NCBI GenBank assembly: GCA_965153455.1
Contig: OZ234496.1
Span: 11,679,863 to 11,743,862, forward strand
DNA: 64,000 bases
Source of the DNA: Sphagnum compactum
Taxonomy: Eukaryota; Bryophyta; Sphagnopsida; Sphagnales
Direction: 5' to 3'
A program made the translations under genes and the position numbers. Positions 11,213 through 20,780 of this stretch are shown piece by piece; within the stretch, counting starts at the first letter, position 1; each line of letters begins with the position of its first letter. A model generated the notes under the pieces. It was not told where the DNA came from, ran no database searches, and saw only the letters and a program-made list of their open reading frames with translations.

Positions 11213-12200
11213 CCAATTTTGTTTTACGGTCCAGAATGTCACTGTTTTCGTCAGTTGACGGTCAGTCTACTTCAAGCAAGTGAAAATTAGACAAGTACAC
11301 TTTTGCATGCAGAATCTCTTGGAAGTGGCAGAAATTTTGAGGAAGCCCATGTGCCCTATCTTTAGGCAGAATTGTTTTTAGTCTATTCTGCCCAATGAAA
11401 AGGATCCAGGCCTTTAGCAATAGCCCAGTCACATGACGAACACGTGGGTTTGTTGATGCTAGAAAAGACCAGGTGCACACACTCCCACATTGGCCAACTC
11501 TGAACTAAAATTGGTGGAAATACATGTCCCATTTCGGAACCCAACTTAGTCAAAATTTCCTTGCAAAAAAGCATTCAAAGTAAGAAAATGTGAATAAAAA
11601 ACAATCAAATAGCCACCATTGAAAGCCTTCTTTGCAAAGGCCAAAGATGATCAGAAAATTGGGGAAGAATAAGAAAAAAGAAAAAAGCAGTAACAGCTTT
11701 GCTATTTAATTTTTCTCCTTTTTGACACATCCGTTCAGGAATTCTGTTAATTGTGGTTTTATCTCAGGTTTTTAACTACGTTCTGACCGCACTTGGCACT
11801 TAGAGATTGGGTAGCCAGCGAGTGTACCGAAGCAATTATTCTCTCAGCATTGTCCAGCAATTGTGCCCTGATTGTTTACTTTTGGACATGCTAGAACAGT
11901 CGCTCATGTGTGGGACCCCGGTCCCCCCCTCCCGCCTCCTGTGGAAAGACCTTTTGCAAAAGTGGTCCTTAGGTCTTATTACAAGAGGAAGGCAACAAAG
12001 TTCTGACACACTGAAAAAGTCAGGTTTGATATTCTTGTACTCTTGTCGTTTAATAAGAGACTCCAGCAAATTACCTTTTTAGCAGAGGGTCTAGACCTAC
12101 TCCACAACCTACCTACATCATAGACCTTCTCCTCCATAGAGCTATATAAGGACGGAAAGAGAGGTCATTTGTCTCTTTTTTATCCTCTGCTTATTCACGA
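11213..12200 (+). repeat. Dispersed TATA-bearing repeat R2, copy 1 (probable LTR or promoter-like element)
   Basis: This stretch aligns with 35085-35690. Matching landmarks in order: GGTCCAGAAT (11230), AAGTACACTTTTGCATGCAGA (11300), a GCCC...CCTATCTTTAGGCAGAA stretch (11345), AAAAAGTCAGGTT (12014), a GTACTCTTGTCGTTTAATA stretch (12037), CTAGACCTAC (12091) and a TATA box followed by GGAAAGAGAGG...TCTCTT. The layout, with an unconserved upstream part, a TATA box and a transcript-like leader, suits the U3/R part of an LTR. No primer site or coding domain was found beside it. Confidence 0.55.
12143..12149 (+). promoter_or_regulatory. TATA box in repeat R2 copy 1
   Basis: TATATAA within GCTATATAAGGACGG, conserved at the same place in the second repeat copy (35637-35645), which suggests a real promoter in the ancestral element. 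Confidence 0.5.
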
Positions 12201-12206
12201 GCAAAG

Positions 12207-12400
12207 TTGTTGCTGTTGGCTTTTTATCTTCTGCTTGTTCATGAGCGAAGTTGCTGCTGTTGCTTGTTATTCTTCAATGTTCATGAAGTTGTTATTGTTA
12301 ATTGTTATTCTTCAATGGTTCATGAAGTTGCTGTTGTTGCTTGTTATTCTTCAATGGTTCATGAAGTTGCTGTTGTTGCTTGTTATTTTTCAATGGTGCA
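12207..12400 (+). repeat. 39-bp tandem repeat
   Basis: The phrase TTGTTATTCTTCAATG then GTTCATGAAGTTGCTGTTG recurs with starts at 12264, 12302, 12341 and 12380. This is a 39-bp period (38 for the first, which lacks one base), with more diverged units upstream. Because 39 is a multiple of three, overlapping frames on both strands stay open and show a 13-residue repeat. I regard these frames as by-products, not genes. The array lies just after the TATA box and leader of repeat R2. Confidence 0.8.
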
Positions 12401-12539
12401 CTACTTTGCACTATCATCTCTTGCAGATGGTAGTAGTTTGCACAAGGTGTTGATGAGTTATGAATGTTGTGTTGTTGATGTGTTAATATTTTTGAAATGT
12501 TAGATTTGTGCAAGAGATTTGTTTAAGTATCTGAAAAGT

Positions 12540-13560
12540 AACTGCTCTTTTTGAAACGATTTGATTAAATTTTATTTTAAATTTTTTAATTGTAAGTTTG
12601 TTATTATTGTAGTATGTTTTATGTGTGCTAAATGTCATTTGATTTTTTAAAAAAATATTATATTTAAAAATAATAATATGTATTATGCATATTGATGCTC
12701 TGAAATGTTGGATGAAGTTATGTTGTAAATTAAGGTTGTTGCAAACAATAAAATTTATATGTGAAATTATTCGAAAAGTAATTGTTTTTTTATAAACATT
12801 ATGTTTTCGTTGTTATGCACTATGTTAATAAGAATTATTTTTCACTTTAATTTGATTCACAAGATTATCACTAGATTTTGCTAATATTGATATGCGATTT
12901 TTTTTCAAATTTACAAAAAGCAATTACTTTTGCATGAAAGTTGTGTTCATGTTTATGCAAGGTGTTGTATCACATTACTTTTAGACAACATTGTTCTTTT
13001 CTTAAAAATATATTACATGACCTTGCATTTTGAAGATTTACATAATTATTTCTTTTAGTATAAATGTTCTAGGTTTTGTTACATGTGAAGAAATCATTAT
13101 TTTTTTGGTCAATCAAATCAACAAACCTTTGTTAACATAATTTTTCAAGCTATTTGTTTGTAACTGTGCATTTGAAAAGCAACTGTTCTTTCATGAAATC
13201 TCTTTATAAAGAGTGAAATCATTTTATTACAACAAAGAAAAACATTGTGCAAGCTCACATGTGGTCATCAACTATGTTGACATCCTTTTCCATTTCTTGA
13301 GCGTTTTTATTTGCATGGCTTTGCAAAGTACACTCCATATAGTACAAACACACATTTGTAATATTTGTTCCAATTTCCATGCAATTCTTCAAGAGAAGAT
13401 TGTAAAACAACTTTTGGTTTTCTTATGTTGCAACATGTGCATGCCACCATTTTGCATAATACAAAGTACATGGTATGATATTGCAGATGTTTCAGATTTC
13501 AATTGATACTTTTGCATTAAACTCCCAGTATTTTTCAACAATTATGTGTACAATTACAAA
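12540..13560. other. AT-rich tail of repeat R2
   Basis: Contains recurring phrases of the type TTTGAAAAGYAAYTGTTCTTT (near 12528, 13170), also present several times in 35.8-36.6 kb after repeat R2 copy 2. No gene recognised. Confidence 0.4.
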
Positions 13561-15384
13561 TAGATGATGTTTGTTGAATGCACTCGATACCATCTATTTC
13601 TAGACTCTTTAGTGAGCTGACACCTTGGAAGGCCATGAGAACTGGTGTGACAAAGACCAAGCTCAGTTCCCCAAGAACAACCAATAAAAGTGAAAGTTTG
13701 TTACAATTTCTAGGAAAATAGACCCAGATATTCAGCTAGGAATAAGCTATGACATGTAAGATCTAAGCAAATTTTCACCAATTGTAGCTCAAGTTGGGGA
13801 CTTGCAAAATCATCTTCCAACAAAGCTATGCTAGAAGGTAGAATGGCATCCTCACCGTCGCAATTTCTACTTTAGAAGCACTCAAAATCATGGATTCAAC
13901 TCTCACTCCAACATGACATCTCTTTGGTTATTCCCACCATCAGTAACACACTTAGCATGCAAGGAGGCTTTCACGTTCGCAAGTCAAGTTCTGTGATAGC
14001 TTCACACCCTTAGAAATAATTGGACGTCAACATATAGGAATAGGAGAACCGAAACATGCTGAACTAGTAAATTTTGTAGTTGATCCACAGATTCCTTCAT
14101 ACTTCCATGGCCAGCTTACTCAGAATTGAGCCACAGCCATTGACCTCCCATTCTCTCACCTGCTTTGTTTGCACGCACCAAACAACCAAATTAGCATCAT
14201 GTGCACAAGCCTAATTATTCAGCCATACGAGTGCACATAAGATAAAGGGTGCAGAGAAACATGTTTAAGATCATGACACATGCTGTTACACGTACTACCT
14301 TTGATTACAGGGTACAAGAACAAACCAACCTGCAATCTGGATGCCTTCATCCTCGCCGGTCCCAGGACTCTACTTCCATCACCAGTAGTAGATGTTGGCT
14401 ACCTAGCCAAAGATGTTGGACAGATCAAAATCCTGAGGCCAAGACACTATGTCACTGTAATATGTATGTGTTTAGTAGATCCACAAACAGCACTCCTTGG
14501 TGGCATTGTAGCATTGAACATAATTACCTCTGAAGCTAGCTGCCATGACTCAGTTGATAGAAGAAAGAACTCCTAATTCTTCTGGCAAAACACTCGGTGT
14601 TTAAGCAGGTCTCTAAATTTTCTTCTGCCTTGCCCTAGATAAAAGATGAGCTAAGACCATTCAGCACTACATCAGGTTCATGGAGTAAGAAAGTTGATAA
14701 AACCTATAACGAGTCAGAGGAGAGCAAAACATGCAGCGACAAAGAGAGAGATACATGAGAGAGAAACACTTCTATGTTATGCCAACAAGGTTGCGCATTA
14801 CCATAGCTGACAAAGAGAAAAGACCGAAGTAACAACAGATGTTGAAGTTTTTGATCAGTGCTAATTAGATTACATTGCTGACATAAGGTAACACCCCATT
14901 GATGATGAATACATTGGGGAAGAGAAATTCAATATCAGTCCATCTGTTGCTGCTAACTGCAGCCATCTTTTTCTGACAACACCCACTTCATACCCCAACT
15001 ACTACTCCAGATGGCCAAATAGAACTATTGAAGCATTTCAAGAGGTGTTACAACGTAGCTTTCTGAGACATATAGCAGACAGACACCAAAGTAGGTGTCT
15101 AAGAATTTCAAATGCAAGCTCACGGTTCAATATTCTGGAGCCTAAAAGTCATCAGACATTGAGGGTTTTAAATATGTTTATGCACAGAAAACTATTCAGG
15201 ATGATCCACGTAGAGTCAAGGAGTGCATGACAATAACTTGGGTTCACATCACTGACAGCTCCATCTCTATCATATTGCAACCAGTAACGCCCTTCAATAG
15301 GCCTTACTCAGCGCTAAACATTTCTTTTTAGGAATGTTTGTGTGTAGCCAAAGTGGCCATCATCCGCAAGAAGAATAAAAAAGT
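13561..15384. other. Spacer of ordinary complexity, no gene recognised
   Basis: Base composition is more balanced than the AT-rich spacers. A 98-codon frame at 14280-14576 (+) contains GYKNKPTCNLDAFILAG and has an AG just upstream, but I recognise no family and see no neighbouring exon. Treated as unproven. Confidence 0.3.
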
Positions 15385-15603
15385 GGCTATCTTCCATAGG
15401 AGGATTTAGCCACATCTGGCTATAAATGAAAAAATATTTAATAGTGCTTCTATATTTTTAGCTACACACTGAAAACCAAGTATAGAAATCTGGCCATTTT
15501 TACTTTTTTTTTTCCCTCACTTTTGAGGATTGAAAACCTCCAAAATCGATTTTTTAAAATAAAATTTTCGCTTTTTGGAAAAATTCGCCAATATAAAAAG
15601 GCT
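15385..15603 (+). repeat. Direct repeat D, copy 1
   Basis: Pairs with 15891-16113. Shared in order: AGGARGATTTAGCCA, ATCTGGCTATA, TTTAATAGTGCTTCTATATT-like, TAGCTACAC...TGAAAAC-like, TTGAAAACC, and TCGCTTTTTG followed by a TTTT/AAA-rich end with AAAGGC. About 510 bp separate the two copies, which are clearly diverged. Confidence 0.65.
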
Positions 15604-15890
15604 GGCACTAAAGGACAAATTGATTCAGTCAGCAATGTGCTCTAATTCTTAGCAGAAGTACTCCCTAAGCTTGCTGGGTAGACATGAGAACAAAAATAAA
15701 AGCATCCTCCCTCATGGCACTCCATCGACATTTCAGTCTTTCTTCATTTCTGGACAGGGGCAACTCAAACGTCCATAAAACAAATAAAGACATCTCTGTA
15801 TAACTGTCAAGCATTCATATACCAACCATAATTTCTCATATCATCTGCTCACAACTACTGTGGACCAGTGTTTTTTTTCGGACATTTTCT

Positions 15891-16113
15891 CATCTTCCTA
15901 TCATCCCTAGGAAGATTTAGCCAAATCTGGCTATAGACCAGATATAAAGCACCAAAGTTTAATCATCTTTCTATATCTTTGGCTACATGCTGCAAACAAG
16001 ATATAAAAATTTGGCTCAATCTTGGTGATTGAAACCCTAAAAGATCTCTTCGTTTTCAAATTTCTGATTTTTAATCTCGCTTTTTGACAAAATTTCTCTT
16101 TTTAAGTAAAGGC
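15891..16113 (+). repeat. Direct repeat D, copy 2
   Basis: Second copy of the pair beginning at 15385. The sequence between copies shows no coding domain. A small LTR-type (TRIM-like) element is possible, but no primer site or target duplication was recognised. A short CT microsatellite (16128-16145) follows. Confidence 0.65.
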
Positions 16114-16129
16114 TACTCTGGAGATAGCA

Positions 16130-17239
16130 CCTCTCTCTCTCTCCTCTTTAGTGGAATCTCCTCGCCCAATTGTATCTCATTAGTTACTCTCAGTAACCCG
16201 GAGGTGTTCGTCTTTGTTAATTAACGCTTACACTTGTACCTTCCCTTTCTTGAGTGAAGCCTCTTAGACACATTGTTTAAGCCGGGAAGTGTTAAGTTCA
16301 GACATAAGGACCATGAACTCGTTTTAGGATGGAATATTTATAATGTTTAAAAATGAACTTAAAAAGTTTGGGTTCAATCTCTGTCCATGTAAAAATAGGG
16401 TAGCTACTTCTTGTTTTTGTGAAATTTTGTCTCAAAAAATACTCAAGAAATTTCCTAGCATGATTGGAGGGTACCTTATATTCATGAATATGGCTTCTAT
16501 AAAATGTGAGGGATATTAGACCTACTCCTTCAGAGTAGGAAGAACTTATAGCATAAGATCCTCACACTTATGCATTCAAAATCTTTCCCACTCTTAAGGA
16601 GGAGACATAATTGCTTCACACTATTAAGAAGTAGACATAAGAACCCTCCCCTCCTATGCCTCATGATTTATTTATGCTCAAGTTCATATAACCTTCACCT
16701 TGTTGTTTACAATTGGTAAAGTCCATGGGTGGGGGACATTCTTGGCCAAACTCCTCATCCGAGGCCCCTTATTTGGAGTGCCCTTGCCATGTGACTATAC
16801 ACCAACTATAATATGCCATGTAACAAAGCTTAAAAGAAACATCACTCTTTCTTCTCTACATTTTTCTTCATTCCCTACATTACTTTTTTTTCTCATCATT
16901 GATGGGCTATGTTGGACTTTTGCTAACAAATTGCAATCAAGTTGTGTAAGGTAAGGCCTTGGAATGGAGAATTCCCAAAATGAGAGCTTGATCACGCAAG
17001 GTGAGCGTACAAGTCAAATTTGAATTGTGAGAATGTACAATGTAGCATTCCATCCTACATCCCACATGTAAAATTATTGGATTTTTAGAATTACGATTAT
17101 ATAATTTCTACATAATTATGTGTTTCTATGGTTTTAATTTTTTCCAAATCAAAATCTCACAAGACAAAGTCTCACATGCTCATCTACTATATTTCATGTA
17201 ACAAACTATTTTTTACAACTATGCTTCAAATTTCTTAGT
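16130..17239. other. Spacer left of the gypsy insertion, no gene recognised
   Basis: Pre-insertion sequence. A frame at 16700-16954 is open but unremarkable. I see no exon or RNA gene. Confidence 0.35.
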
Positions 17240-17240
17240 A

Positions 17241-17244
17241 ATCC
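17241..17244. repeat. Target-site duplication, left (ATCC)
   Basis: ATCC immediately before the TGTGACC start of the 5' LTR is repeated right after the 3' LTR at 25078-25081. AATCC is shared if the final A of the LTR is counted in the duplication. This marks insertion as one unit. Confidence 0.75.
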
Positions 17245-18006
17245 TGTGACCAAACAGTAAGTCACTACACTAGTGGGAACACAACGGGTTTTGAGGCTTG
17301 ATTTGTGTTTTATTAACCGCCATGATCTTGGCGACGGAAATCTCTTCAGTACTACTACATGGGAGTGCATGGGGAGGTCTCTCTGGGTGTGAGTGATTTG
17401 AAGGACAGGAGAAAGGCGGCGCAAATAATGGTGAGGAGTGGAGCTGCATTAATGGGTGGAGGTAAAGGGAATGACGGCGGCTGAGTAAGGAAGAAGGGAA
17501 GCTTGTGATAGAAGTTTAGGAGAGCAAGCAGATAAGTTTGGAGGATAGCCAGAGGTTGAGGAGGAGGAGGAGATGAGGAGTTTTTTTTTTGGTTTTTTTT
17601 TTTTAGAGCAGTGCCGAGTGTGGCAAATGAACTCAGAGATGCACAGATAGATAGATCTGGATGTCTGTTTTGGAGAACAACTTGGCTGAGCTGTTGAAAT
17701 TTTTCCGCTGCGCCAACAACTTGGCTGAGTAGTTGTTTGATTTCTGATGAACACACTGGAATGAGGAAACTTATACTCGCTGGTTAGTTTGTAAATGAAG
17801 ATGTGAGTTCTGGTTTCTGTGATCACATTTGCCGATTTTGTGTGAGTATCAGTTGTGTCTGCCAGAGAATGTGTGTGAGAACATTTTGAGACGAATAGTG
17901 AGAGAAAATCAAGGGTATGTGGTTAGATTCAGAATCCCAGAGAACTCAACTCTGGGTAGATCCATCAGGTGTTTTAGGTTGGTTGTAGAGTCCAGCACTC
18001 TCTTTT
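17245..18006 (+). repeat. 5' LTR of the gypsy element
   Basis: Starts TGTGACCAAACAGTA and is matched along its length by the 3' LTR. Contains a GAGGAGGAGGAGGAG purine block followed by long T runs (17580-17605), and has microsatellite-like GATAGATAGATCTGG near 17650. It runs into the primer site without the terminal GGTTACA seen at the end of the 3' LTR, suggesting a small deletion at its right end. Confidence 0.93.
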
Positions 18007-18019
18007 TGGTATCAGAGCT
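18007..18019 (+). other. Primer-binding site (initiator tRNA-Met)
   Basis: TGGTATCAGAGCT, the classic plant retrotransposon site complementary to the 3' end of initiator methionine tRNA, used to prime minus-strand DNA synthesis. It begins directly at the end of the 5' LTR. Confidence 0.9.
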
Positions 18020-18083
18020 AGTTCCGATCTGGTAGCTTCGGTAGAACCTGTGGATGTTTAGATATAATGATAATTGAAGTATC

Positions 18084-18750
18084 ATGTCTTCATCTAGTGC
18101 AGATGAGGGTGGTGTAGAAGGGTTGACACAAGAGATTCGTGAACAGCAGATCGTCAATAGGTTCGATTTTTTGACTAGGCAGAATGGACCACAGAGAGGA
18201 GCGGTAATCCTGCGTTTTCTGGGTTTTGGAGTAGTAACACTTGTAGGAATAGACCCAGATGAAGCCTGAGTTGGAGACATAGCAGTAGAAATAGCTCATA
18301 GTGGTTTTTACACTCGCGCTCAAGTTTGGTTGAAGGTGAGAAATGGAGCAGGGGGGTGGGCGTCAACCTCAGTGTTACAGACACCATACTACTACACTTC
18401 CTACCTTGCGTAGGGTAACGCCTTTATTTGCTAAGAGGCAGCGTAGTGTACCTAGGATAGGAGACATTTGGATTCCCAAGATTGCTGCGTCTCCTAACCA
18501 TTTTATCAGATTATACATTCCTGGTGTGGAAGACTTGTTTCAGGTGGGAGATCGACTACTCAGAGTGAAACACAATGGATCAAGGTCGCGCCTTATAAGC
18601 TGGAGGATATGGCACAATCATGAAGAAGGGTGGCAGTTCCAACAAGAATCTACAGATGAGCAAAGTTTTTCCACTTTTCCATCTAATGTTGTACCTTTGA
18701 GACCAGTAGCAGAGGGAGATCAGTCTGAATTTGCAGAGTGGCTCGGATAG
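18084..18750 (+). pseudogene. Extra ORF between primer site and gag (unrecognised, broken)
   Basis: An ATG at 18084 opens a frame (MSSSSADEGGVEGLTQEIRE) that stops at 18267-18269. The same frame then continues without a stop through GDIAVEIAHSGFYTRAQVWL to about 18410. A second frame (18343-18750) carries a protein-like stretch: IGDIWIPKIAASPNHFIRLY, then LFQVGDRLLRVKHNGS, ending FAEWLG-stop. A G-run near 18350 is a likely slip site. Together they suggest one former ORF of roughly 200-220 codons, sense-oriented, upstream of gag. Standard gypsy elements have none here. Ogre/Tat-type elements are known to have an extra ORF in this place, but those are far larger. No motif recognised; function unknown. 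Confidence 0.55.
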
Positions 18751-18889
18751 TGTTTGTTCTTCTCGAAAATCAAACATGAACAGAGGAGACTGAGAAGCTG
18801 GTCAATTCTGTTGTCACCTAATTTCGGTCCAAGGACCCGTGTGTTGTAAGGAGTGTTGCAATTGTGGTTTGTAACTGAACATTTGCAAG

Positions 18890-19701
18890 ATGACTAGTCC
18901 CCAAGGAATGGATGAACTGTTCTGGGGACGAGACCATGAGGACGTTAATGACTGGGCGGAGAGGCTCACCATGGCAACTGAAGTGCGAGATCTGAATGTA
19001 GACAAGCTCTTCAAGATTGCCAAGCTGAATCTGAGGGGTAGAGCCAAGGAGTGGTTCAAGAGGTTACAACCGGCACCAGCCGATTGGGCTGAATTGAGGA
19101 CTCTAATAGTGCAGAAGTATGGAGATGTGGATGCTGATGACATCAGGATGAAGCTTGATGCCATCAAACAAGAACCCAAGGAGAGAGTTCAAAAATATTA
19201 TGAACGTCTCGACAAACTGTTTCAGAGGGGGAGGATACCAGACGCTAAACAAAGAAGGAGGTTTTTGGCCAGGTTAAGGTCTGAAATTCGAAAATTATGT
19301 GTAGTAAGGACATTCACTGACATTGAAGAGCTAGTGGGTGCTGCCACTGAGCTCGAGAGAGTATTGGGTGAGCTTGGAGAGACCCCATTCGAACCTCTGA
19401 AGGAGGAGCAAGAAGAGGGAGTCGAAGAAACAATGATGGAAAAGTAGGTTACTGCTTTGAACAACACGCTTGTTAACTTTTTCAAGAGGAACGTGCCGAA
19501 TTCTGTCGCATCATCCTTTTCCACCATGTCCGGCGGGTGCCAGATCTGTAAGGGAGGAGACCATATAGCCACCGCATGTCCGAAATTGAATGAACCACGG
19601 CTGAAATGTGCCAAATGTGGAATGTCTCATAGGACAGAGAATTGTGGGATAAAGTGCTCCTTCTGTTCATGTTTAGGACACTCGGAGGACAGAGGTTGGA
19701 A
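18890..19701 (+). pseudogene. gag: gypsy gag (capsid plus zinc knuckles), interrupted
   Basis: The frame starts at ATG 18890 (MTSPQGMDELFWGRDHED) and contains the retrotransposon Gag core: DWAERL...AKLNLRGRAKEWFKRL, then a DDIRMKLDAIKQ...VQKYYERLDKL helix region. An in-frame TAG at 19445 ends the first 185 residues. The same frame continues beyond it into nucleocapsid zinc knuckles: CQICKGGDHIATAC (CX2CX4HX4C), CAKCGMSHRTENC (CX2CX3HX4C), and a third knuckle CSFCSCLGHSEDRG whose last cysteine is replaced by glycine. An extra base near 19702 then moves the frame to that of protease. Gag packages element RNA in virus-like particles in the cytoplasm. Broken here. Confidence 0.9.
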
Positions 19702-20780
19702 AGAAACCCAAGGATGGGAAGTCACATTCTGGAGCAGCAAACTTTGTGGAAGTATTGCTGAATGATGAGGAAGCAACTCTGCAACAACTCAATAAGTTGT
19801 GCGAAAATGAGAACGTATTCTCATACACTCGAGTACCCAGGAGAAGAATACCTGTCGAGGTGGCACCAGCAGGCACTGTACCATCTCCTGAAGCTGCAGG
19901 AGAAGGCACAGGAGTGAATCGGGAGAACTTTGTCAGGTCGAAAATTTTGTCCCATTTCATTAAAGGAAAGATTTCCCTTACACCAATGGAAACAGTCCTA
20001 ATGATACCAGGGGAATTGGAACACCTTGAGAATCTAGTGAAGTTGGCTAGAAGGAAGAAGGATGCAGAAGCGATGAATAATCAGGTGTCTATGATCTCGG
20101 CAGCGCCAACGCTGAGACGAATCTACATCAACAAGACACATAGAAGCAAAACACTCCACTTACCGGTGGAGATGAATGGCTATGTGGTGGAAGGACTTGT
20201 AGACACTGGAGCATCCATGTCGGTCATGGCTGCTGCTGTAGTTAGAGAACTTGGCATGATGCATCTCGTGACAGGATCTGAAACTTACAAGACCGCGTCA
20301 GGAGTTGTTACACAGGCCTTTGGTCAAATTGATGAGGTGCCAGTCAAGGTAGGAGGCGTACAATGCACCATGACCTTCATGGTGGTGGACATGGACAGTT
20401 ATGATGTACTCCTTGGACTGGACTTTTTGATGAAAATTGGAGCAGTGGTGGATGTGGAACGGGGTTTAATACAAGTGAGACACGGCCCTGGAACCAATGT
20501 GGAGGTATTGCCATTGACGATGGTGAATTTGTTACAGAGGATGAATTCAGAAGCTCTGATGCAAGACACTACAACCATCTGGAAGAACACACATAACAAT
20601 GACGATTCTGACTGGATACCAGACCAAGATCGTGCGATCATGACCAAGGAAGGTGATGCGTCTACCTCGGATTCAGATACGAGTACTGATGGTAGTGAAC
20701 ACGATGTTTCGGAGTCCAATCAATTGAAACAAATTGGTTGTGAGGATGAGTTTGAAATACTGAGTTGGAGGAGCTGGTGA
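19702..20780 (+). pseudogene. gypsy aspartic protease region (shifted frame)
   Basis: Open in the third forward frame, one base off from both gag and the downstream RT. Contains the retropepsin active site LVDTGASMSV (near 20199-20220) and a later LLGLDFLMKIGAVVD block (near 20410-20445), the pair of motifs typical of gypsy proteases that cleave the Gag-Pol polyprotein. A long linker rich in E, K and P lies before it, and an acidic D/S/T-rich tail after it. The frame ends in TGA at 20778. The frame of RT takes over near 20760. The domain itself looks intact. Confidence 0.88.

Noticed and set aside
17355-17826. Proline/serine-rich minus-strand ORFs in the LTRs
   Set aside because: They are antisense readings of the GAGGAGGAGG and T-run part of the LTR and occur again in the 3' LTR (24407-24947).
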